Shown here: positions 51,212 through 60,424 of the stretch, piece by piece
How the letters are laid out: each line of letters starts with the position of its first letter
How positions within the stretch are numbered: the first letter of the stretch is position 1
Assembly: GCA_012862575.1 (NCBI GenBank)
Contig: BLSF01000023.1
Coordinates: 248,001-312,000, forward strand
DNA: 64,000 nt
Direction of reading: 5' to 3'
DNA from: Parietichytrium sp. I65-24A
Lineage: Eukaryota; Sar; Bigyra; Thraustochytrida; Thraustochytriidae
Position numbers and translations under genes: made by a program
The notes under the pieces: generated by a model
What the model was told of the DNA's origin: nothing
Database searches by the model: none
What the model saw: the letters and a program-made list of their open reading frames with translations, nothing else

Positions 51212-53916
51212 GCAGAATGGTCAGCGACCAAATTACCGCATGTCGGTTTATCTGCGGAGCGCAACGTGCTTTGGACACGACTTTCGAGAGGAAGGTCTTG
51301 ATGACTTACAATCACAGCTCGCTGCCTGTGAGCTCGGTGTGTGTGTGTTCTCTTGCAAAAAAAACAACCAGCTTGAGACTCAGTGGCCTTCGTCATTTTG
51401 AACTTGTGTGATGCAAAGAAACGTGGTAGATAGGTTTTGCCTTTTCGCGATATAACATAGCCTTTCGCGAGCCACAGGCACCTGTTTTTAGATCTGAAAA
51501 CCTTTGTGAGGCCCCAACCTTGCTGGAGTTCTTGTTGTGGGACCGAAATCTCGAAAAGCCTCACCCTGGCTCCCCCTGGACTCACATGCGAATCGTAAGA
51601 GTCGTTCTCCCATCGCTTTCGAGTATAACTCACATTATAGAACAGTTGAAATTCTCGAGCAAGGCTGCCTCTTTTGTACATTTTAATCATTCACTTGTCA
51701 CCAAACCAAAAGCAGGCCCCACCTGCCGGCCACAGGTTAGCTTCACTCGACCTGGACCAACTTGCTACTAGCTACTAGAGAGCTGGATATCGCGCAAAGC
51801 TCCACTCTAGCCGGTTCGTGTCGTCCTATGTAGAGCAAAGCAGCATAGGCCGTGAACCTGTCGCCAACTTGAACTTGGACTTGGTGAGCAGCGTCTTCGC
51901 ATAGTCAGTCATGGGCCAAATGACTGCCCCTGTGCGCCAGAGAGTCCGTGAGCAAACCATAACCATTTCGCCGTGTTTATTTTACAAATAATCTGTTTCG
52001 ATTGAGAAATTGACAATGAATAAAATGTTTTAGAATGTTATGTTTGGGGGTGCACACCCCTGCAAAATGTCCAAGTATCGTATGCGTATGATGGACGCAT
52101 CAGCCTCGTGATGAGTAGTTTTAGGTGGTAACTTAGAGAGCAGTAAGTCTCCAGGTACATGGAGTCCATCTCATTATCTCATTTCTCATCTCTAATCTCC
52201 GACCTCTGCATCACTTAGCAGCGATGAGATCCAAGTTGTAGGCATTTCGCAAATGACTTTCTTCGCAGTCACTTGTTGTTCTTTTCTTTTTCTACGAATA
52301 AGTTATCCATAGAGCTGCGAAAACTTAGACCTAAAGAAGCTCGGAAGAGATTGGCGGACTTCGCTACGGTAATCAGATCAGATCTGACCAGTCCAGTCAG
52401 CACTCAGTTCCCGCCACCTCTGTGCACAGAATGCACGTAGACCTCCCTATGCGCGCCCTACCACTGCGAATGCACGTGCCCCCATCCGCTACTCACTGCC
52501 AGTACCAGCAGTAATGCACCTAGCATAGATAGCACTACACCAGTTAAGGGTTTCTCTTTGTCTCTTGTCTCTCTCTCTTCAGTCTTCAGAACACTTGCAA
52601 GCAGATAACTTCGACGGAGATGAGAGCCTCAGCGTGGACTGTGGTTCAAGTTTGTAGAATTTAGTTAGAATTTGGAATTTAAAATTCAGAATGAATTCCT
52701 ATTTCGTTGCTGAACGCTTCGTATTCGATGAGACCACGGCCGCGAAGCGCGAACTTCTTGAAAGGCACGCGTACTGACGGTACTCAGAGCAGTACTGACG
52801 GTATGGCGCGCGATGAGGGAGAGTAGGGAGACCAGAAAGAGAGAGAGTGGCCTGCGCTCACATCTGCAAGGCGACGTGTTTCAAGTTGTGAAGATTGTGA
52901 AGAAAGTGTCCGACTTGTGAGTTCTCGAAATGCGCAGGTTGTGCCACGGTCGCGATGCGCGCAGGTTCCGATTGTTCAGTTGTGCTCAGTACAAAACATT
53001 CAAACACAAGTGGAGAAACTTGAGCATGCGATTATGCGATTTTCCGAACATCAGGGGCGCCCTAAAGCGTACGCCTTTCCTTTCACTGTTTTCAACTAAA
53101 ATTTATTATTTTGCGTTCTGACACCAGAGGACCAAAAAAGGCCAAACACCGGCAGCCGATTTTGTTCTCCGCTCCTCCCAATTTTTGAACGAATTTCCTC
53201 TCTATCAATCAATCTTGATCAAAAAATAAGTAAATTCATACGATGCAAACCAACCAATGACTTCAAGTTAGAAAAAGCTGTCGCTGGCTATGAATGGCTG
53301 CGATCCAACACCATCCGGACATTGCTGCTCCTAGGCCCAGATAGAGCGCTGCTAGCTTTCTCCGGTTCGCACGACGAAGAGGTGCTTCCCTACGTTTCTT
53401 CTTCCTTTCATCCGGTTGTATTATTTTTTCATCAAATTCAATTAATAAAGTTGGCCGTATCGTATTCAAGACCCTCTTCCTCCTCTTCCAAACACGTTCG
53501 CACGGAGAGTCAAGGAAGGAAAGCTTTTCCTGAGTGACTGTGAGAACTAATTCCTCAGCACAGTGAGCTGCGAGGAGTGTACTTCCAATTTCACAGTCAG
53601 CTAAGTCCCTTTATTGCTTCGTTCGTGTATACTAGTAACACTTAAACTCAGTTAGTGCAAGAGCATCGATCACTGATCACAAGGCCTGAAACGACTTGCG
53701 CACGACGGGGCGTGCCTCTCCTACCTGCACTGTGAAATTATTATAATATTCTGTGAGGTAACTGCACCGTGTTGGTGAGACCAACACGCCCCCGTGCCGG
53801 GGGAGGGTGTGCGCCGTCATGCGTTTCATGGAGGCCATTGCCGGAGCTCAGATACCCCAAAGGGAGAAAAGAAAGAGAGAAAGAGAGACAATGCGCAGTC
53901 AAGCGTTCAGCCCGTA

Positions 53917-53984
53917 GAGGAGAAGAGGAGAAGAGGAGAAGAGGAAATGAGGAAATGAGGAAATGAGGAAATGAGGAGAAGAGA
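53917..53984. repeat. GGAGAAGA then GAGGAAAT tandem arrays
   Basis: Three to four GGAGAAGA units followed directly by four GAGGAAAT units. It is purine-only and could adopt triplex structures. Confidence 0.9.
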
Positions 53985-55934
53985 GCTCTCTGTCTCACAA
54001 AAGTGCTGGCCGAAGAGAGCAGAAACTCCATGCACCACCGATCGGTCACTCAGTACTGACGGGATCTGACGTTCCTAAACAGACCAGCCGCGGAAATTTG
54101 GGATTGAGGGAAGAGAGGAGAAAAAATATTTATCCATTACATTACATTGTGTCACATCGCATGTATCGCGATGGAAAATAGAGGACAGAGGATGGAGGAT
54201 GGTGATGATGCTCCCTCTGGCAACCAGCCGCTAGCTGTTGCGCAGCTTTCGAGTAAACCTGCTGACACGATATCGGAACCTTTTTTTTCAAACCAGGCAG
54301 CAGGACAGCAAATGAAAGTAATACAGAGAGGAGAAATAAAAGATAAATTTTAAATTTTCCGAATTATTATCATGGTAAACTTTCCCCACTTCCGAGTCAA
54401 TCTTCCCAATCCACAATGTCAATGAGCGCTGCACGGTTGGAGCTGTTTGGAGGTGAGAATCTTTGGAAGCAAGCCGAGGTGACGGCGGTGCAGTGGACTA
54501 CCCTACGCTTGCTGTGGAGGATGGCTGGTGCCAGTTCTCCTCCCACTAGTACTGTACCGCTCCGCTCCGCTGCGCAGTCTTGAGTCTGGAGTCTGAGAGA
54601 TTTAGTTTACCATGTCTCAGGCAAGCGCGTTCCAGTGACTCTTCCACGCCCTGCGCTCCACAAAATTCCATCTGCTTTGAAAGCTTTGAAAACCTTTCAT
54701 GTTTTCGCGTAGATGAATTACCACCAACGAATGAGCTTGTGACAACCTTTGCAATGCCAGAGTCTCAAATGCCCGTCCACGGACGACGGTATTTTGGAGA
54801 AAGAAATCTATATGCACCACGCTGCACCATGCGGCGAGGTTGAGCGCACTGTGCCTCTCTCGGCTCGTGTCTCCCTCCGACTGACTTGCGGCTTGTGCCA
54901 AATGCGACGTACCAGTACTCACAGTCAGCGGTCAGTGGTCAGTGCACAGCGCAAGTGTCTCGGGAGATCGAGAGAGACACAATGTACGAAGACAGGAATG
55001 AATGCAAGTCGGAAGGAAGGAAGGAAAGAAAGAAAGAAAGAAAGAAAAAAAAGAAGACGATAGGCGATAGGCGACCCCTTTCCTATCTTGGCGTCCTACG
55101 CCTGCGCTGCGCACTGTCAGCGTCACTGACTGTGGCTATGCAGTATGCAGTACATTGCCTGCCACACACAGCCGCATGGTCCGTAATATCGTCCATCCAG
55201 TCAAATTTGCCTTTCGTGTTCGCAAACGACACAGTTTGTTAAGTCACGCACGGGTAGGCTTGCGCACCTCGCCACCCGCCCTCTCCTCGGTCGTGCATTC
55301 TCCTCATTTTCCACCGCGTTTCTGCCCTCCAACTACTAGTGCAAGCTCTTCACTACACCTCCGGTGTGCCCGGGAGAGGGTATGAGACTGCCAATATGGA
55401 GCGTGTTTCTGTTTCTGTTTCTGTTCCTATTTCCATTCTTTCTACGTTCGCAATGCATGGCTTGCTGCACTGCTTCACCGGCCCTTGTCGGCAACGCGAT
55501 GCGATGAATGCGATGCGATGCGATGGCGACAATGAGCTGCTAACGTCTGCTCCATCCCAACATCTGTCGCAGCGATCTCGTTCAGAGACCGCCTTCATTC
55601 CTTCCACTCCTTCCGGCTGTTCAGCTTTGCATGTGCGTGGGACTATGTGTTTTACATTCTCAAATTCAAATCTTCAATGCCCTCAATGAACAATCAACGA
55701 TTTCCTCTTATCAACACTGTGAAGACAGTGAACGAATTGATTGACTGATTGATTCGATTGATTCATGTGAAAGTATTTCAATGTTCTGTTCAATGAAAAG
55801 GGAACTTGAACATGCTTCCCAGCTCCTCTCTCCTCTCTCCTCTCCTTCCTCCTCCCAGCCCTCTGAAATCTCTGAAACATCTCTTCCTGTCCATGCACGT
55901 AGCACGTCCTACTAAGTTTCACTATTTTTTGTTC

Positions 55935-56325
55935 CTCTCTCCTTCTCTCTCTCTCTCTCTCTCACTTCTATTCCCTGAAGCCACCATCCCTTCTTTCTTT
56001 CTTTCATTCCTTCCTTCCTTCCCTCTCTCTCAATCTCAATCTCAATCTCAATCTCAATCTCTCTCCGAATCTCTCTCTCTCTCTCTCTCTCTTCTCACAC
56101 TGCTACCCATGGCGATAACCTCAGTGCTAGTGCCTGTGGCACTCACTGGCAGTGCACAGCCCCACCTTCCTCCCGCGTACGGTCAGCTATGTGGTGCATA
56201 AGCCCTGTCGTGAGTCCGCAAATGGTGGCAAAGCGAAACAAAGAGTTGGCAAACTTGAACCAAAGAAAGAACGAAAGAAAGAAAGAAAGAAAGAAGTAGA
56301 GAAAGAAAGAGAGAAAGTAACTCGT
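55935..56325. repeat. CT, CTTT and AATCTC arrays and a facing GAAA array
   Basis: A CT run at about 55940-55962, CTTT/CCTT units at 55990-56018, CAATCT units at 56029-56062, a CT run at 56070-56091, then on the same strand GAAA units at 56264-56325. The pyrimidine and purine arrays could pair as an imperfect hairpin. Confidence 0.85.
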
Positions 56326-56742
56326 TGCAAAAGTCAAGGAAGGCGAGGTGTGTCGTGTGTTGTGTGTTCCGCAGATCGTCGGAGAATATAAGGTGCATGA
56401 GCACGGGAGAAGGGTCAAGCGGCAAGGTTTGTGCGTGAAGAAAGTTGGGTAGTGGAGACGTGTGTGTGGGAGCGTCGAAGGTGGTGCGGCGGTGAAAGTT
56501 TATTCGGACGGGCGGCTCGTTGAAGGAAGCGAGATACGGATTTGAATCTGCCGCGAAAGAAGTGCTGCGCGAGGATTGTGTGGATTGGAAGAGACTTGCG
56601 GTGCAGTGGAATTGCAAGGCGGAGGGCATCGACCTTGCGGGAGTCCTCGGTGGAAATTCTGTCCATCGAGGTCGGGTTTTAGGGCGGGCAGGACTGTTGG
56701 CATGGTCGACAGGAGCGACTGAACGGGACGCGGGCACGAGGG

Positions 56743-59445
56743 ATGTCGAACCTCTCGCGACGGCTCTCGCTCTCTGTAAAGCGGTTTTCGTTCAAGAATC
56801 GCCGAAAAAGCTTGGGCCGTAGCCTGTTCGGAACCCTGGAGCTGAATGACGCAGAGCAGAATGGGCTCTGCTCGTATTGCGGCGTTTCAGTTTCGTTTTT
56901 AAAAGAGTTTGCGACGCGGCTCTTGGCGAATGACCTCGCTCTCAATGTACAACTCTTCGTCTTCTTGCAGGACTTTGAGTGCGGGCCAATCCTGGTTGTG
57001 AAGGGCACCACAGCCACACGAAAGCGAAAGCTTGACGACAACAAGTATCTGATGCAGGTGCCGCACGTGGGGGAAGTCGTTGTGGACGCATACGTGGTCC
57101 GCTACAAAGACCGCGTGGACTGGAACATGGCCGACGTTTGCGAATACGTAGTCAAACGCAACCTTCGTGTGAAGACTAAGGACCTCCCATTTGTAAAGGT
57201 AGTCGCGGAGAAGCATCCTGAGTCAGTCGGAAAGCCTTTCCAAGGATCATATGTTAGTTACTCATCTGGCACCAAGCTCCGTGTCTTGGTGGAGGCGTTG
57301 GAGAGTCATTTTAAATCGCAAAACCTTCAGAAAAGCTTTGTGTGGCTCGACGTGTTTGGCACCAACCAGAATCACATTGCTCTCGGGGAATCCCCTTCAC
57401 AGGACGAATCACTTCGCGAAACATACACTCGGGAGAAAAAGCTCTTCATCCATGGTGAATTACTCAGCGCAGTGAATCGGTTTTCAGCACGCCTGCTTAT
57501 AGTCCCGGCAATCAATGATCTTGCCCCTCTTCGGAGCATGTGGTGCATGTGGGAGGTGTTTGCAATGTCTTTGCACGAGGCCAACTTTGAGGTCCTCGTC
57601 GGCGGCAACCAGTTGACTCCTGTTCAACTGGAAAGGAATTTTGACCCAGTCCTTGAAGCTTTCTCCGGTGTACAAATTGAGAAATGCGTGACGTACTTTA
57701 AGAGCGATTCTGCCGCAATTCTGTCCTCCGCGGAGGACCGCAGCTTCAGCACCGTGAACGAGAAAATAAGTGGCATGCTTTGCAACTGGCTGCTCTCCAC
57801 ACTGCGTCGCGCCGTCTCTGAATTGGAGATTTCGTGCAAGAAGGAGGAGAACCGCCCTGTGCTAGTGCTCGCCAAACTTTATGCTGCCATGGCACAGGTC
57901 TTGCGAGAAGAAAAGAGGTCTCTGGAGGCAGTGGATCTGTTTAGAGATTTACGACAGCTGCTCGTCCGGTTCGACTCTGAACAACTCGAGACGTCTCAAC
58001 ACTGCCTGCGACAGATTGCAAACATTGCCACCGAAGATTCGAGCGTGGACATTGAGGAACTACTGGCCCGAAACCCAGCCAAACCTCTCCGGGTGCAAAT
58101 ACCAAAGCCCAGAGCACAACCTTTAGCCCGGTTCCGTGACCTTAAATCCGAAAGGCACAGCGTTCGAAGTAACCAAACCTCCTTGACCTCCAATACCTCG
58201 GGCAGTGCCCAGAGCTGGAGTAGTTTGCGTAGTTTTCGGAGCTTTAGCAGCGCCTCGTCCAAGCGGTCTTCAACGGATGAAATGCTTCTTGGGCTGGCAA
58301 GAGGATCATACGAGATGGCACTTGAATTTTACGAGGAGTCCATCGCAAAAATCCGCGAAGGCGATTTTGATCGAGCCGTTAACTCTCTCAATGAATGCGT
58401 CAACATGCTACAAAGACTCCGAGACAACGAGAAGAATAAGTCCCTTGACACAAGAAGAGTCAGAGCCCTTCAAATCAAGGCCCTGAGGCAGCTCGCCAAC
58501 ATACACGAAGATCAGCAGCGAGATGCAGAGTCTCTTGACGCGTTGGCAAAGCTGGTGGTCGTACAAAAAGAGGTGCATGGCGAAACGAACTTGAAGGTCT
58601 GCCAAACGTTATCTCGCATTTCGGAGCTCCAAGTCAAGGCTGGGCTACTTGAAGAAGCCGTCGAGGTCGCCGAAGAGGCCCTGAATGGCTTCTATCGGTC
58701 AGGTGCGGAGCAAAATGTATTGGACGTTGCGCGCCTGCAACTTACATTTGGGCTTGCAAACCTCAAGCAGGGCAAATTCACACTTGCATTGGAGCGGTAC
58801 GAAAGTATTCTCGAGGTGTTCAAAGAAGAAGTCGGTAACAACCACCATTTTGTTGCTGAATGCTATGAGGCAATCGCCGGCGCCTACAAAGGAGCCGGGA
58901 TGTTGAAACTTGCCATAGAGGCGCAGCTTGAGGCGGTTCAAGTGTGGCAGGCCTTGGGAAATGCCAGCGCACTCAGCGCTGCGGATGCCCTCGTTTCGCT
59001 TGCCTCGTTGCTCGAAGAGGTCGGCAAGCTCGACAAAGCGTTGGAAAGCTACAACCGCGCATTACAAATTTTGAAAATTATTCACGGAAGTGAACACATT
59101 AAAGTGGCCCGCGTCATGTACCGAGCCGGATTGGTGCACAAGAGCTCACAAGAATTGGTCGAGGCAACGGAGAATTTTCGAGCGGCCTTGGAAGTGTTTT
59201 CCGCCACGAGTGAGCCGGAAGCTGGCCTGTGTCTGAGGCAGTTGTCATCTATCTACCTGAAGAGCGGCAAGTTAGACGAGGCCTATTTCGCCGCAAAGGA
59301 GGCTCTCAAGATCATTGAAGCAGCGTACGGCCGAACGCACCCAGACTCGCTGTCGACCCGTCGCAAGCTTCAGGAAATTACTCAGCTACGCGGAGAGAGA
59401 CTGAAAAATTCGCGAAGCGTTTGTAAACTAAAACCCCCCCGCTAG
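56743..59445 (+). CDS. TPR (kinesin-light-chain-like) protein with TIR-like N-terminal region
   Basis: A 900-residue single-exon protein. The N-terminus is basic and Ser-rich (RRLSLSVKRFSFKNRRKS). A globular region at about 95-370 contains GSYVSYSSGTKLRVLVEALE, FVWLDVFGTNQ (W201, D203), a segment ending SAVNRFSARLLIVPAINDLA, and RSMWCMWEVFAMS (W267, C268, W270, E271). This order (strand with W-x-D, a sensed helix, LLIV strand, then W-C-x-W-E) recurs in many large protist proteins and resembles TIR-fold domains. A helical region (about 375-450) and a Ser-rich linker (about 475-515) follow. About eight kinesin-light-chain-type TPRs fill 520-890 (ALERYESILEVFKEEVGNNH, ALESYNRALQILKIIHGSEH, AYFAAKEALKIIEAAYGRTH). 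There is no P-loop NTPase. Inferred: a scaffold or sensor. Function is unknown. Confidence 0.88.
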   Translation: MSNLSRRLSLSVKRFSFKNRRKSLGRSLFGTLELNDAEQNGLCSYCGVSVSFLKEFATRLLANDLALNVQLFVFLQDFECGPILVVKGTTATRKRKLDDNKYLMQVPHVGEVVVDAYVVRYKDRVDWNMADVCEYVVKRNLRVKTKDLPFVKVVAEKHPESVGKPFQGSYVSYSSGTKLRVLVEALESHFKSQNLQKSFVWLDVFGTNQNHIALGESPSQDESLRETYTREKKLFIHGELLSAVNRFSARLLIVPAINDLAPLRSMWCMWEVFAMSLHEANFEVLVGGNQLTPVQLERNFDPVLEAFSGVQIEKCVTYFKSDSAAILSSAEDRSFSTVNEKISGMLCNWLLSTLRRAVSELEISCKKEENRPVLVLAKLYAAMAQVLREEKRSLEAVDLFRDLRQLLVRFDSEQLETSQHCLRQIANIATEDSSVDIEELLARNPAKPLRVQIPKPRAQPLARFRDLKSERHSVRSNQTSLTSNTSGSAQSWSSLRSFRSFSSASSKRSSTDEMLLGLARGSYEMALEFYEESIAKIREGDFDRAVNSLNECVNMLQRLRDNEKNKSLDTRRVRALQIKALRQLANIHEDQQRDAESLDALAKLVVVQKEVHGETNLKVCQTLSRISELQVKAGLLEEAVEVAEEALNGFYRSGAEQNVLDVARLQLTFGLANLKQGKFTLALERYESILEVFKEEVGNNHHFVAECYEAIAGAYKGAGMLKLAIEAQLEAVQVWQALGNASALSAADALVSLASLLEEVGKLDKALESYNRALQILKIIHGSEHIKVARVMYRAGLVHKSSQELVEATENFRAALEVFSATSEPEAGLCLRQLSSIYLKSGKLDEAYFAAKEALKIIEAAYGRTHPDSLSTRRKLQEITQLRGERLKNSRSVCKLKPPR

Positions 59446-60424
59446 CTACTCTAGCCTACCACCACAATTCTATCTTTTGGAAACTCGACCAACCTTCAAC
59501 TTCATCACTCACTCACTCACTCACCAACCTAACCTCATCCGCCCCATCTGGAACCAACCTCACGAGTTCCCCATCGCCACGGTCTTGACAGACCTCACTA
59601 CCTCAACTACCTCCAACTTTCCATCCGAGTCACTTTATACCCAACTCCACCGCTTCCAAAGATTTCCAAAGCCAGCCAGCGCCTATTGCCAGTGTCGCCA
59701 TTGCCATATCGCCATCGCCATCACCCTCCTCTTCTCCAAGTTTCCATTTTCCAACTTGCAATCTTTGCAATCTTTTTGCAATCTCTGCAATCTTTGCAAT
59801 CATTCTTTCCTCTGTTTTACGTTGTCGTAATTTACGTTGTTGTAATTGGTCGCTTCCCCCGGCCCCTCGGTCTACTCTCCACCTACCATCTACAATAGCA
59901 CCACCACCCTCACTGATGGTGTGAATGACTGTGCATGCCACATGCCAGGCGCTTGCTAGTGTGGTCGCATAGGACTCCCTCTGTATCCTGGGTAGGAAGA
60001 CATGAATGTTCGCTATTGATTTACTAATTGCGGCTACGATAGCCACCGTCCTGTGCGTGAGCCATGTTTGCCAGTAAGCAAGTACTACCGTCACGGTAGA
60101 GAGTTCGCTAGACCTTTCTTACCAGGAAGATTTTGCAAACAAATTTCCTCACATTCCTCACTGTCAGTTCACAGTTCTTATTGCCTTCTACTAAACCGAG
60201 TAGCATTGAAAGAGAGAGAGAGAGAAAGATCAGAAGTTTTGATCGGAAGAGTGTCCCACTGTGAGTACACTAATACATACGTATACGGTGTCCGCGGAAG
60301 TGTACTCGAGTAACGGTCACTCCCTTCTAGGTAGCATACTGAGAGTGATAGCTGCTGCTGCTGTTTCCGGAAAGGTTCGTTGGTGGGCAGGATCGGGAGG
60401 CTCAAAGAGTGGAGAGGAAGAAGA
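59446..60424. other. Spacer between the TPR and lectin genes
   Basis: It holds CACT units (59506-59523), a TTGCAATCT array (59756-59804), a GA run (60209-60229) and GTACTCGAGTAAC (60302-60314). No gene is seen. Confidence 0.55.
59756..59804. repeat. TTGCAATCT array
   Basis: Five near-perfect 9-bp units with a slip (TTTTTGCAATCT) in the middle. Confidence 0.9.

Larger units (their letters stand above)
51212..56742. other. 5.5-kb gene-free region rich in simple repeats
   Basis: The longest spacer. I found no frame with a domain, presequence or normal composition. A 60-residue frame near 54170-54353 (MENRGQRMEDGDDAPSGNQP) is the least bad candidate but unsupported. It contains GTACTGACGGTACTC motifs (52769-52803, 54047-54062), GAGAAGAG/GAGGAAAT arrays (53917-53984), GAAG/GAAA runs (55013-55055), CT, CTTT and AATCTC arrays (55935-56095) and a GAAA run (56260-56325). 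No tRNA, rRNA or spliceosomal RNA was recognised by eye. Confidence 0.55.

Noticed and set aside
54171-54353. 60-residue frame beginning MENRGQRMEDGDD
   Set aside because: Hydrophilic and without any domain. It could be a real small gene, but nothing beyond its being open supports it.
51212-56742. Transposon or virus-derived remnant in the longest spacer
   Set aside because: I saw no terminal inverted or direct repeats with target duplications, and no transposase, integrase, reverse transcriptase or capsid-like frame on either strand.
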